This document shows positions 52,852-62,996 of a DNA stretch of 64,000 nucleotides, in pieces. The position numbers were made by a program, and so were the translations under genes. Every line of letters starts with the position of its first letter. Position 1 is the stretch's first letter. Origin of the DNA: Niveomyces insectorum RCEF 264 (lineage: Eukaryota > Ascomycota > Sordariomycetes > Hypocreales > Cordycipitaceae). The DNA lies in assembly GCA_001636815.1 (NCBI GenBank), contig AZHD01000017.1, positions 527,944 through 591,943 of the forward strand, given 5' to 3'. A model generated the notes under the pieces. That model searched no databases, had not been told where the DNA came from, and saw only the letters and a list, made by a program, of their open reading frames with translations.

Positions 52852-55493
52852 CTACTGTAGTGTCATCTCGGATTCAATCTGTTCTAGCCACGTGTCAAAC
52901 GACGCCTGTTGTTGCGATGATAGCGTATCGTTCAAAGTGAAAAAGTCGACCCCGTCATTGGGACTGGAAGGCATAAAGAAGGGGAGATTGGTGTCAAATT
53001 TGGAGGTTAGCACCGGTGCAGGAGCGGCTATACCGCCGCTTAGAGGCATAGACGTCATTGTCGTCGATGTGGACGCGGCATTTTGATCTTCAAAGGACCC
53101 GGCAACGGCCGTCGAGGAGCTTGAAAGCTCGTGGATAAAGGAAGATACGGCGCCTTTGACGGCCCACGTTAGCAATGCAACAATATGAAGGCCCGAAGAT
53201 TGTAGTAATAGAACTAGAAAGGGGTAAAAAAATGCAAAGGAAGTATGGAAGTTCATCGTCATACCGTCGGCTGGCGGGACAGAGGAGGGTCGGCTCCGAA
53301 CGATACCAAGATCAGTGATCTCTGCATCTGTACGGGCTACGGAGCTGCCGGCCGACTGCCAGAGAATCTCGTTGTAACTCAGAATGGACCGCGCTGCACG
53401 ATCTGTTCCGGTCCAGTAAAGATCCAGCTTCGCAGGGTCCATGAATTTGGGCTCGTCATCGAGGTGGCACGGATGACTGGAATGGGCTTTGTAAAGAGTC
53501 CACGCGTTTATCCCCTGTCAACAGCATGTCAGTCGCCTTTGAACCTCCTTCTGCCTTCCTCGTCAAGGGGGAAGAAAACGTACGAGAAGGGCGATGTACT
53601 TCCAGTGCTTGCCCATGTGCTGAATGATGCGCAGGTTGGCGAGAACGTTGGAACGCACACGCGCTTGCACGTCCTGGTTCAAGCACCAGAAGAACGGGAT
53701 CTGCACCGCGCACGCCGAGTACGCGGCGTAGCTCACAAAACTGGGAATCTGATCGGGGTCGATCTTGTAATGGGGGACGGCCTGGATTAGCCGCGAGATG
53801 GCCTGGGCGTGCTCAAACGCGAGCTGGGCCGAGACCTGGCGCGCATACAGAATGCGTTCCGTGTCGGAGCGGTACGAGAATAAGGGAACAATGGATGAAT
53901 GCAGGATGCAGATGCTCTGGTGGTACATGACGCGCAGAAGAAGCAGAAGTGGCAGGGAATTCCCCGAAGGCGACGAAGGCGTCGGCGAATACGATCCGGC
54001 GTCGGCGTCCAGGGGGAATTTGAGACTGTCGGGGACACTTGACCACCATCGACAGAGCTTGTCGTGCAGAGGTTCCAAGGTACTCAGCCGAGGTGTGTCG
54101 CTATTTCTAGCTACATCGGAAACGTCGTTCCTTAGAGACAAACAAACAAAAATGGTGAGTCAAATGCTGGGACATAATAACCATATGCACGTATATACTA
54201 AACACCACCTGTTCTTACCAGAGCGTGATTATCCGCAGCAGCTCGGCATGGATGCTTCCCTCGCCTTGTGCCGCTGCGAGCTCGCATGCAGGACCGGTGA
54301 CGCCGGCCTCGAAGACGCTCTCTGGGCAGGGTAGAGGCACCTTGGCAAACACTGGCGAAAAATCGCGGGTGGAAAAATCGACGCGGGAACCAAAGCGCAT
54401 GATCAGGTAGCACGCCCAGAACCGGCGGCGACTGAGTTCGACGGAAAGCGTAGGCGCGGAATCATTCTTGTACGACGATATGCCGAGCCCGTACGAAATG
54501 AGAATGGCATTCCCTGGATGAAGAAATGCGTGAGCGGATGAACCTGGACGGCCTGCATACGCACGAGAAAAAAAAAAAAAAAAAAAAAACAAAATACATT
54601 TCAGCAAATAGCACTTGCGCCAATCACCCACGGAATACCAGTAAAGTGCGAGGTTGATGTACGTGACAATGTTCTCTTCTTTGGGGTCGACCAGCTCGGC
54701 GAATACAAGACGGCCAGCACGAGTGGCCCACTCATGGCCAAAACCTGGCTTGATCAGAATGAAGTTCCCGCACTCGTCTTGATAGAATCTACCGAGCCGA
54801 GTCAGTACGCGCAACAAGGAAAAAGGCGACCGTTCACGGCAGACCAGCGCATCGTACTTGGACGCCCATGCGCACACACTCAACAGCACATGAGGCGTCA
54901 CTGTGCCTGCGTGTACGCTGTTGACGAAGCTCGGCTTGTGCAACAGCAGGGTCGCATTGTAGGCGTGCGTGAAATAAATGTCGACAAGGTGCCAAAACAA
55001 CGCTTCGGGCACGCCGCAGTACCGGCCTTGGGACCCGGCGTCTGTCGGACCTTGTGTATGCGAAAACGACTGGGACTCGGCTTGTGAGGGCGAGAAAACG
55101 CCGCCACGGCCGCCTGAATCCTGCGGGCCAGACGGCGGTGTCTCACCGGATAGTAGTCTGGACGGTGTCAGGGTGCTCGGCGAGCGTGCACTGCTGCCGT
55201 TGTCCGGGTGCACCTCTCCGTACGAGCATGGCCGCCGCAGACGCATGCACCGAAGACAGCTCGGTGGGCCGCCCACGCACCGGATCTTGGGAACGCAACG
55301 TGATCAGCCCGGTCATAAGACTTCTCCGTGTGACATGTCGGATGCATGTACGGGAAACTGCGGTAAAGAGGGGATGAACGGGGAGATATCTGCGGCGGGT
55401 TCTTCTCACCTTTTGAGCGTTGCATTTGTCGCAAGCCCGGCGGGGACGTCCTATGATCCTGGTTGACGGCGATTTATGCGAAGTCCGCGGCAT
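52852..55493 (-). CDS. Zn2Cys6 transcription factor, probable regulator of the right-hand cluster
   Basis: Five exons, 55493-55410, 55285-54598, 54552-54219, 54130-53584 and 53514-52852, encode about 771 residues; all phases close. The first intron (124 bases) splits the zinc cluster. Joined, it reads CDKCNAQKIRCVGGPPSCLR and then CMRLRRPC: Cys21, 24, 31, 38, 41 and 48, spaced C-x2-C-x6-C-x6-C-x2-C-x6-C. Residues ~105-530 form the fungal_trans region, with LFWHLVDIYFTHAYNATLLL, LYWYSVGDWRKCYLLK, RRRFWACYLIMRFGSRVD and the later LRVMYHQSICILHSSIV. The second intron is only 45 bases, with a poly-U tract. It is divergent from the amidohydrolase gene, sharing a 407-base promoter that carries a CGGCAAA palindrome. 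It is the natural candidate to bind those sites, including its own. Confidence 0.9.
54568..54589 (+). repeat. 22-base poly-A tract inside an intron of the regulator gene
   Basis: Read on the minus coding strand it is a poly-U tract just upstream of the CGTATGCAG acceptor, occupying half of the 45-base second intron. Slippage in it would change intron length but not the protein. Confidence 0.9.
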
Positions 55494-55900
55494 CGTTTCC
55501 CGTGTTTGGTTTGACGTTTATTTTTATTTTTTTCTGTTCAGCGGCACCGAGGATAAATGATGAAGTCGGTGAAGGGAGATGTGGGAGGCAACATAGAGTA
55601 AGCCAACTTTTCCGCACAAAAAATTCGGCAAACTAAGGGAACGAGTGTGAGTTTGCCGGTCCGGCAAAGCGCTAAGTTATGACTCCCCCTTCTTCGGCTT
55701 AGTCTTACAGAAAAAAGACACCACCGCGTGACAAAGGGTTCCAAACTAAATAATGATATAGTTTGCAGCTCTCCATATGAACAATATGTCTTCTTAAAGG
55801 GCACATTGTTGTTATGCGGGTCCTTGTGTATGCTTTGGCTAGCCGGTACATCACGCCCTGGAAATAAGCACCGTGCATTTTGATATCTTCCCCTGAAAAG
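55494..55900. promoter_or_regulatory. Bidirectional promoter of regulator and amidohydrolase genes
   Basis: The 407 bases separate the divergent starts at 55493 (minus) and 55901 (+). The segment contains one single half-site CGGCAAA at 55626-55632 and the palindrome at 55652-55668. It also has T-rich tracts near the regulator start that could be its leader. Confidence 0.7.
55652..55668. promoter_or_regulatory. Palindromic operator TTTGCCGG-T-CCGGCAAA
   Basis: Perfect 8-base inverted repeat around a central T. Both arms contain the half-site CGGCAAA (TTTGCCG on the other strand). CGG triplets in inverted array are the usual targets of dimeric Zn2Cys6 proteins. A further half-site lies 20 bases upstream at 55626-55632. 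The same half-site recurs in two other promoters of this cluster. Confidence 0.7.
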
Positions 55901-57370
55901 ATGGCCCGCAGCTGGCTTTTTCGAAACGCCATGGTTGTCTCGGTGGACAAGGCCATCGGCACCGTGCACAATTGCGACGTCCTCGTGGAAGACGGCACCA
56001 TTACGCGGGTTGGCCGAGGCCTTGTTCTGCCATCCACGTCCGAGGGTGTCGAAGAGATTGACGCCTCCAACGCGATCCTGTCTCCCGGATTCGTGGATAC
56101 ACACCGGCACATGTGGCAGACGCAGCTGCGCACCATCGCCGGCGACTACACCCTGACGGATTACATCGTCAACATCCGCAACCGCTACGGCTCGACGTAC
56201 ACGCCGGACGACGTCTTCCTGGGTAACCTCTGCGGCGCCCTCGAGTCGCTGGAGGCCGGCACGACATGCATCCTTGACCACTCGCACATTATGAACTCGC
56301 CGCAGCACGCCGACGCATCCATCGCGGGTCTACGGGCGTCGCGCATCCGCGGCGTGTTCTGCTACGGTCTGTACGGCAACCCGGTGGCCGCCAACCCGGC
56401 CGTGAGTAAAGGAACCGCTCTGCCGGAGAGCCGGGAAGAAACGGGTAAAAATTGGCGACTGAACGACGCCGCACGCGTTCGAAAAGAGGCGTTTTCGGTC
56501 GACAACGCGGCGACAGACCTGCTCCGCTTCGGGTTTGCGCCGACCGAGGTCGAACGAGTGCCGGTGCCCCAGTCCTTGGACGAGCTCCAGTACGGACGGT
56601 CGCTGGGCGCGGCGCTGGTGACCGCGCACGTCAGCCTGGGCAAGTACAACCGCGGAACGCATTTCGTGCGCCAGCTGGCCGAGCGGCAGCTCTTGGGGCC
56701 GGATCTGGTTTTTAGCCACGGCAGCACCCTGGCTACGGACGAGCTGGAGGCCATCGGCAAAGCCGGTGCCAGCCTCTCCTCGACGCCCGACACCGAACTG
56801 CAGATGGGCATGGGGTTCCCCGTCGCATTTGCGGCTGAGGCGCACGGCTGCACAGCCAGCATCGGCATCGACATCGTGTCCAACAACGCCTCCGATATGT
56901 TTGCGCAAATGCGGCTGCTGCTGCAGGCCCAGCGGTACGCCAAGGCCGGCGACCAGCCTCCCCCACCGTCGTCGGTGGCCGCGACGTGCGCAGATGTACT
57001 GCGCATCGCCACGCTGGGTGGCGCCACGGCGATGGGGCTATCCCACCTGACGGGCTCCATCACGCCGGGCAAGCGCGCAGACCTGGTCCTGACCCGCTGC
57101 GATTCGCTGCGGCTGACTCCGGTGCACGACCCGACGGCCGCGCTCGTGCTGTACGCGAATGCGTCCGACGTGGACTCGGTTTTTGTGGATGGTGTGCGAG
57201 TCAAGGACGGGGGAAAACTCTTGCCCCCGGAGGACCGTCCCGACCTGGCCTGGCCCGTCCTCCGCGAGCGCCTGAGAGACTCTGCTCGCGGTATCATGGA
57301 ACGCTCTAAACTGATTCCATTGTCTGAAAATGAAAACAGTGTACGGCAGTATTTCAAATTGGGGAAATAG
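55901..57370 (+). CDS. Amidohydrolase-superfamily hydrolase/deaminase
   Basis: A single exon encodes 489 residues. I choose the ATG 55901 (GAAAAGATGGCC); the frame extends upstream only to a TTG. The metal-dependent TIM-barrel ligands are in place: His68 and His70 in GFVDTHRHMWQ, His243 in TAHVSLGK, His273 in FSHGSTL and Asp324 in GIDIVSNN. The pattern resembles the cytosine/guanine deaminase and S-adenosylhomocysteine deaminase (Trz/ATZ-like) branch, which carries out hydrolytic deamination or dechlorination of N-heterocycles with one divalent metal. The C-terminal beta-sandwich portion (GSITPGKRADLVLTRCD) is present, so the protein is complete. It shares a promoter with the cluster regulator and is convergent with the MFS gene, 112 bases away. 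Substrate is not determinable here; a nitrogen heterocycle or cyclic amide is plausible. Confidence 0.88.
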   Translation: MARSWLFRNAMVVSVDKAIGTVHNCDVLVEDGTITRVGRGLVLPSTSEGVEEIDASNAILSPGFVDTHRHMWQTQLRTIAGDYTLTDYIVNIRNRYGSTYTPDDVFLGNLCGALESLEAGTTCILDHSHIMNSPQHADASIAGLRASRIRGVFCYGLYGNPVAANPAVSKGTALPESREETGKNWRLNDAARVRKEAFSVDNAATDLLRFGFAPTEVERVPVPQSLDELQYGRSLGAALVTAHVSLGKYNRGTHFVRQLAERQLLGPDLVFSHGSTLATDELEAIGKAGASLSSTPDTELQMGMGFPVAFAAEAHGCTASIGIDIVSNNASDMFAQMRLLLQAQRYAKAGDQPPPPSSVAATCADVLRIATLGGATAMGLSHLTGSITPGKRADLVLTRCDSLRLTPVHDPTAALVLYANASDVDSVFVDGVRVKDGGKLLPPEDRPDLAWPVLRERLRDSARGIMERSKLIPLSENENSVRQYFKLGK

Positions 57371-57482
57371 AAAAGTATTCGAGAAAGTAAAAGTAAATAT
57401 TGATAAAATAAAACTGCTGAAACACACATTTTTTTAAGAAAAAAAAACAATATTATATATCTTACAATTCTCCAGCTGCCAA

Positions 57483-59684
57483 TCAGGATTCTTCTTCCGT
57501 CACCCCCTTCAGAGTCCAGTTGCGCAGACGTTCACCGTACAGAAACATGAGGATAGCAGTCGAAAGTAAAACACCTTCAATAAGTGTCATAAAGCCAGAG
57601 GTCTGTTGGATATGATTCCATGTTGTTAGAAACTTTTTCACGTAAAAAATGGGACGCGATAGACAGCTTACCTTTAGGTATCCATCGAGTTCAATCCACG
57701 AGGCTTCGCCGAAACTAAGGCCAAACGCAAACGTGTTCTTGAACGCCGTCATGCTCGTGAGAGTTTCGCCCGCCAGCGGACGGTAGCAGTCCACGACGTA
57801 CGTGATGGCCACGGCGGGAACCAGACAGAGCACGCCGTACGTGACGCCCCAACCAGCCACAGCGACCGACCAGTGGAGATGCTTTTCCAATCCCGCACCC
57901 CAAAGCATGAGGCCGATTGGGCCAAACACTAGGGGAACGATGATGAAGTAGAGACGCTCCTCTGGCCGGAACAGACCACCTTTGCGCTTCGAAATAATGG
58001 CAACAAGCCAGTCCGTCGCAGGGCCACCGACAATGCATCCCAAGACAGCACCGATCAGGGACTGATGACGAATTAAGTCAGTAAGCAGGCACTTTGATTT
58101 CAAGCCCAACAAGCAGCAATGAAGGCAAACTCACCGCAATGTTCAGGTTCCCAACACCGAGGTCGCTGAAGTTGTAGAGCTCGGGGAACGCCGTCGCGTT
58201 GGCCGTTTGCTGGATGACCACCCAGCCGAGGACCACTCCGTACAGAAGCGAAGCCCAGACAACGGCTGGATAATACAGGACCTTGACGGGCCGCCAGAAA
58301 TGAAGCAGAAGAGACGTTTCACTTGAGTCTATTAGTAACATATATGGAACAGGAAGAGCAAAAAAAAAATGTAGTGCGATGCTTACTGGTCGTAGTAGCC
58401 CCAGAACGCCAAACCTTCAACCCAGTTCCTCCAGGTTCTCTTTGGTGCCACTTCAGAGTCTGAAGCTGAACCTTCGCCACGTTCGGATTCCGGCGGCCGC
58501 TTGAAGTTGGTTTCGGGCAGGAAAAAAATGACCAGCAAAAAGGAGATGCCCGTCAGAATGGCGTTCAGGCCGAATGCCCATCTCCAGTTCCCCGTATAGT
58601 GCACGGCAAGACCGCCGAAAATACCGCCAAAAGCGGAGCCACTGGCGATCATGAAGCTGATCCATGTTAGTTTTTTTTGGTATGCGAGCTGGTCACGGAT
58701 GTAGGTTTGGACCTAGATCTTACGTGTAGATGCCGATCATGGCACCACGTTCATGGAGAAAATAAACGTCGGCAACCTGTGAATATGTCAGTGGGCACAT
58801 ATATGGCAAAAACAGAGAGGCACAGTAGACCAAAGTCATGATAATCTTACGACGGCGGGACCAAGAGCCTCCGATGCGCTGGCACCAAAACCCTGAATAA
58901 TACGAGCAGCAAGGAGAGATCCGTACGATCCCGCTTTGGCCGACCATATTGCTAGTGAATTCCAATGTTAGCCACAAAACATGTATTGTTGTCGATACCC
59001 TTCGAATCGCACTCACATGCCGCAAGAAAAAGCGCTGTGCAGACTATCGTGATAGGCCGTTTTCCGAATTTAAGGGACAGCGGAATCCAAAAGAGATTCT
59101 AATGTTCCAAGCGTGCGTCATTAGTTCGGTCGTTTTTCTTCTATAATATGCGAGGCTCGTCCAACGCAACTCACCCCCACGCCCAAAGCAAGAATCTGAG
59201 TTGTAATGAGATAGCTGGCTTGTTCCGCCGTGATACCAAACTGGACAATGATTTTGGTGAAGCCCGGTGTGACAGTGGCGACGCTGAAGTTGGACATAAA
59301 GACGACCGTCGAGATGGCGGCAAACGCCAGGTGACGCCGCAGAGCACTCCACGACTAGATTTGTAGAAGAATAGTTGTCAGTTTACGGTACGGCCTGTGT
59401 AACCAGTTGTGGGACGATTCCAACATACCAGCGGATCGCGAGGGTCGTTCGTGGGATGCGGAATGCGCACACGCTCAATTACGTTTCCGTCGACATCCTC
59501 TGGAAAAATGTTAGATATGAAAGAGACCAAAAACTATGTCCTCGTAGGAAAAGGGAGATAAGGAAAGAATCTCACCGATGTACAAATGCGCCGCCCCGAC
59601 TTGTCCATCTACATGCACGGCCCTATGCTTGTCGTATTCGGAGTGCTCCGTGTGCTGGTCTTTCGGACGGATTGCCTCTTCCAT
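57483..59684 (-). CDS. MFS transporter (DHA1/fungal anion-drug type) of the cluster
   Basis: Ten short exons: 59684-59576, 59499-59429, 59354-59175, 59098-59017, 58951-58851, 58776-58724, 58656-58387, 58321-58135, 58061-57672 and 57602-57483. They encode about 520 residues with introns of 65-76 bases, and every junction keeps phase. The cytosolic N-terminus includes RVRIPHPTNDPRDPLSWSAL, a typical lead-in of fungal 12-helix MFS proteins (…NDPxNPxNW). Motif A appears as NLFWIPLSLKFGKRPITIV. RIIQGFGASASEALGPAVV and VADVYFLHERGAMIGIYT are the conserved helix 4-5 segment with the DxxxxxERG motif. A large loop separates helices 6 and 7 (PETNFKRPPESERGEG). It is divergent from the FAH-like gene, sharing a promoter with a CGGCAAA palindrome, and most likely imports the cluster substrate. 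Confidence 0.92.
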
Positions 59685-60189
59685 AGTGTTGTTTCCTTGA
59701 GTTATAACTTGATAAAACCTTGAAGAGTAGCATACAGCTAACTGACATGAATCAAGACAAACGTGGATTGAGTCTGTGAGGACGAAATGAACAAGGAAGA
59801 AGATCTGGTAAATATAGAAAATCACGGAGCAAGTATGACACGACAACCCCAAGTTCTTACTTTTTTCCTTTCACCGGGGACGTTAGCTCCAATGGCCTGG
59901 TGACGCCGCTATCCCCAGACCGTGGTAGACTGTGGTAACCAAGTGTGGAGAAACCGGGGAACCCGACTTTGCCGAACCCCAGTTCGGCAAACTCCCTTTG
60001 GCCTGGGCTATCTTCCAAATTTGACCCCTATGATGCTGGGCCTAGTCGACTTCTGGTCATCACCGTATAAGAAGAACACCCAAAGGCGGCAATGACTTAC
60101 AAAAGAAAACCCGCATAAGGGGGCATAGGGAACCACGGACCTACGGAACTTTGAAGTTTTGTGAGAACACCACAAGTCTCGCATTGAAC
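59685..60189. promoter_or_regulatory. Bidirectional promoter of MFS and FAH-like genes
   Basis: The 505 bases lie between the starts at 59684 (minus) and 60190 (+). They contain the 10-base-arm palindrome at 59968-59991, roughly 200 bases from the FAH-like start and 285 from the MFS start, a usual distance for an upstream activating site. Confidence 0.7.
59968..59991. promoter_or_regulatory. Palindromic operator TTTGCCGAAC-CCCA-GTTCGGCAAA
   Basis: Perfect 10-base inverted repeat with a 4-base spacer. Each arm ends in the half-site CGGCAAA, the same as in the palindrome at 55652-55668 but with a different spacing (here GAAC extends the arm). It is probably the binding site of a dimeric regulator controlling both flanking genes. 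Confidence 0.72.
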
Positions 60190-61665
60190 ATGGCTTCGTG
60201 GGTAGAGGTGCCGCAAGGCTGCGATTTTTCGCTGGCCAACTTGCCATACGGCGTCTTCAGCCACAACAGCAACAACAACAACAACAACAGTAGCAACCGT
60301 ACCTCAACCGAGCCGCGTATTGGTACAGCCATTGGAGAGTATGTTCTTGATCTGAAAGGCCTCGCCCGGGAGGGTATGCTGGCGGAGTTGGAATTTAATA
60401 CCACGACCCTCGAGGCTCCGAATTTGAACGAGTACGCCGCACTGGGACGGGCTGTGCACCGTCGTGTCCGTGCCTTTTTGCAAGAGATCCTAAAGGCAGA
60501 CACTGCTCTGGGGCTGCAACTTCGCGACCACGCGGATCGACGGAGGCGGCTGCTCGTTCCGCTGTCTGACGTGACGATGCATCTGCCTATGGCCATCGGC
60601 GGATACACCGATTTTTTTGTCGGTATCTACCACGCTGATAATGTGCGTTAATGTGCATTGATTGTCGTACAATTGCTTCGACTCTCGCATCCTACTGACA
60701 GCGTCCAGTGCGCTCGCATCTTCCGGCCTGGCCAACCGCGCAACCCCAACTACACGAATTTGCCCGTTGCCTACTCGGGACGAGCGTCGTCGATCGTGGT
60801 ATCCGGGACGTCGTTTCACCGCCCGTATGGCCAATACGCCCTTGACGGCCAGCCCACATTCGCCCCCTCACGGAAACTCGACTTTGAGGTCGAGTTCGGC
60901 GCCTTCATCGCCCAGGGTAACGCCTTTGGCGAGCCCATCGACGTCCAACAGGCAGAAGACCATATATTCGGCTTTGTGCTACTCAATGACTGGTCTTCGC
61001 GGGACGTCCAGCGCTGGGAAGCTCAGCCACTGGGTCCGTTCAACGGAAAAAGCTTTTGCACGACGATATCGCCTTGGATTGTCACGCCCGATGCTCTTGA
61101 GCCTTACAAGACCGAGCCCGTAAAGACGGGAACGGACGTCCTTTCGTATCTTGCCGAGGGCCGTCAACAAACCGTCTACGATATTCCCATCGATGTCTCA
61201 TTCATCTGTGCGTTCAGTCTGTTCTGTAAAATTGTGTATTTTTTGGCCCGTCATTCTAACCAAGTAGCTCGCGGACACCGTTACCACTTCTCCCGTTGCA
61301 ACACGCGAAATGTCATATTTTCTTTCCCTCAGATGCTGGCTCATCACACGTCCGGTGGCTGCCCCTTACGGACGGGCGATTTACTTGCGACTGGTACGTT
61401 GTCAGGGCCCAGGATCGAGGAAATTGGCTGCCTGCTGGAAGCCACTGAGGACGGCCAGACGCCCCGAGAGCTTCACGCCGTCACGGGTGCGTCCGAGTCG
61501 CTACAACCTTCCTCGATTCTACGCCGGTACCTAGAAGACGGAGACGAGGTGGAGTTCCGAGCGAGCATCGATGTCTCGCATGCGGCAAACACCAGGGGCA
61601 TGTCCGGCAAAGTAGGTTTCGGATCATGCGGAGGGAAAGTCTTGGCCGCGCGCAGTAGAAACTAG
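60190..61665 (+). CDS. Fumarylacetoacetase (FAH)-like hydrolase
   Basis: Three exons, 60190-60642, 60709-61207 and 61268-61665, encode about 449 residues, close to the usual length of fumarylacetoacetase with its N-terminal SH3-like domain. The introns are 66 and 60 bases; the second contains no stop and keeps frame, so it is recognised only by family alignment. Active-site residues match mammalian FAH: Asp141 and His148 in YTDFFVGIYHADN, Glu211 and Glu213 in LDFEVEFGAF, Asp245 in LLNDWSSRDVQRWE, Arg249, Lys265 in GPFNGKSF, and a glutamate in GCLLEATEDG. It should hydrolyse a C-C bond in a beta-diketo acid using Ca/Mg. An Asn-rich insert (SHNSNNNNNNSSNRTSTE) lies near residues 26-43. No homogentisate dioxygenase or maleylacetoacetate isomerase is beside it, so the substrate may differ from the tyrosine pathway's. 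Confidence 0.9.
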
Positions 61666-62155
61666 GTTTGAGACGGCATGCCTGTTGCGGGCGAGATAGA
61701 AAACACGCCACGTCTAGAACATGTTGAACCAAAAAACCATGGTGGGCCCACGTTATTTTAGGTATCAATTATGACCACTTATATACTTTCTGACAGAACA
61801 CCGCAAATGTGATTATTTATTTTCCTTGGCAAATCAATCTCCCCAGCTCGCTCCGTAAGCGAGGTATACGTAGTGGAAACGCTATTTCTATTCCGGCGGG
61901 CGATTTCGTAGAATCGGTAAACTCTACGCCGCGTTATGACAATCGGCAAAAGGAGTCCGCTAAGACAAAGGCCATCTCTGGACATTACCGACGCATCGGC
62001 AAACCGTAGTCTAATATTGAATTGCTCCGTCTTTCCGTCCCGTGATGCTATTCATTATTCGAATGTGCCCGAGATTACTTGGTGCTTTCTTTGTTCTTTG
62101 GTTCTCGTCGCCTCAATTCAAATCACGAATCTGCGCCGTCTTACGCCTCTCAAAA
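61666..62155 (+). promoter_or_regulatory. Promoter region of the cupin gene with two CGGCAAA half-sites
   Basis: Between the FAH-like stop and the cupin ATG there is no gene. Half-sites in the same orientation occur at 61944-61950 (ATCGGCAAAA) and 61997-62003 (ATCGGCAAACCG), 53 bases apart and about 155-210 bases before the start. An in-frame open stretch from 62042 to the ATG lacks any other ATG except 62042-62044 itself. I prefer 62156 because homology-like sequence begins there. Confidence 0.55.
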
Positions 62156-62743
62156 ATGACTGTCAACAACTCGCAAGAAGCCAGCAACGGCACAACCCAA
62201 ATATCGTCGTTGCCGTCCATTCGCCAGTACGTGACCACGCACGACGCCGCAACGGGCAAGGCCATCATTCACTCGGAGCGAGATGCCTCCTGGATGAGCG
62301 TGCGTGACGGCCAGGTGGCCATGTCCGTGGCCTTCACCACATCCACATTCCCGCCCTCACTCAACGGCGACGCCGACGTTCGCGAACACGAAAAGACAAT
62401 GGCCAGCGGTACGCTCGGTCTGGTGCAGAAGGGGGGCACCGTGTGCCGCGTCGTAGACTTCCGACCGGCCAACCGACCTGCGATGCATCGGACGCGCAGT
62501 CTCGACTACGGCATTGTGCTCGAGGGCTCCGTGGAGATGATCTTGGACTCGGGCGAGGTGCGTGCACTGCGCCGCGGTGACATCGTCGTCCAGCGCGGAA
62601 CAATGCACGCCTGGCGCAATCCCAGTTCGACCGAGTGGGCACGCATGGCCTTTGTTCTGCAAGACTGCGAGCCGATCGAGGTTGGCGGCGCGCTTCTGGA
62701 CGACAACATCGACGATGTAAAACTGCCAGCCACGAGAAGCTAA
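62156..62743 (+). CDS. Single-domain cupin protein
   Basis: A single exon encodes 195 residues. The cupin core runs from about residue 84 to 170. Motif 1 reads PAMHRTRSLDYGIVLEGSVE, with His111 and Asp117 where classic cupins have H-x-H and Glu; the second histidine is replaced by Thr113. Motif 2 is GDIVVQRGTMHAWRN, with Gly141, His151 and Asn155 as expected. Thus two histidines and one acid could still bind a metal, but the site is not canonical. Fungal proteins of this type occur in many catabolic and secondary-metabolite clusters as dioxygenases, decarboxylases, isomerases or without known activity. It follows the FAH-like gene on the same strand and is convergent with the monooxygenase gene, 253 bases away; that gap holds nothing else. 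Confidence 0.85.
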   Translation: MTVNNSQEASNGTTQISSLPSIRQYVTTHDAATGKAIIHSERDASWMSVRDGQVAMSVAFTTSTFPPSLNGDADVREHEKTMASGTLGLVQKGGTVCRVVDFRPANRPAMHRTRSLDYGIVLEGSVEMILDSGEVRALRRGDIVVQRGTMHAWRNPSSTEWARMAFVLQDCEPIEVGGALLDDNIDDVKLPATRS

Positions 62744-62996
62744 TTGATTACGCGGCGGAAGAGGCAGACGAGGCGGGAACTGCGGCAGGTACACCGGGGG
62801 TGGGCTCTGAATTTTCTGCTCAGAATTTTCTTTTCATAGAAACCCTCTATAAAACATCTTTCATAATAGACCTTTTGACAACAAATGTGCTTTGCCCTTA
62901 ATTGACATCTGGATGCGTACTTCGACGCACAAACCCACAACACGATTCAAGCTTCGCAGGCGATAGCGAGAGAGATTTTAATTGCATGCTAGAATA

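Noticed and set aside
56362..57450. Minus-strand 362-codon frame opposite the amidohydrolase
   Set aside because: Ser/Arg-rich antisense shadow; the + strand has all metal ligands of the family.
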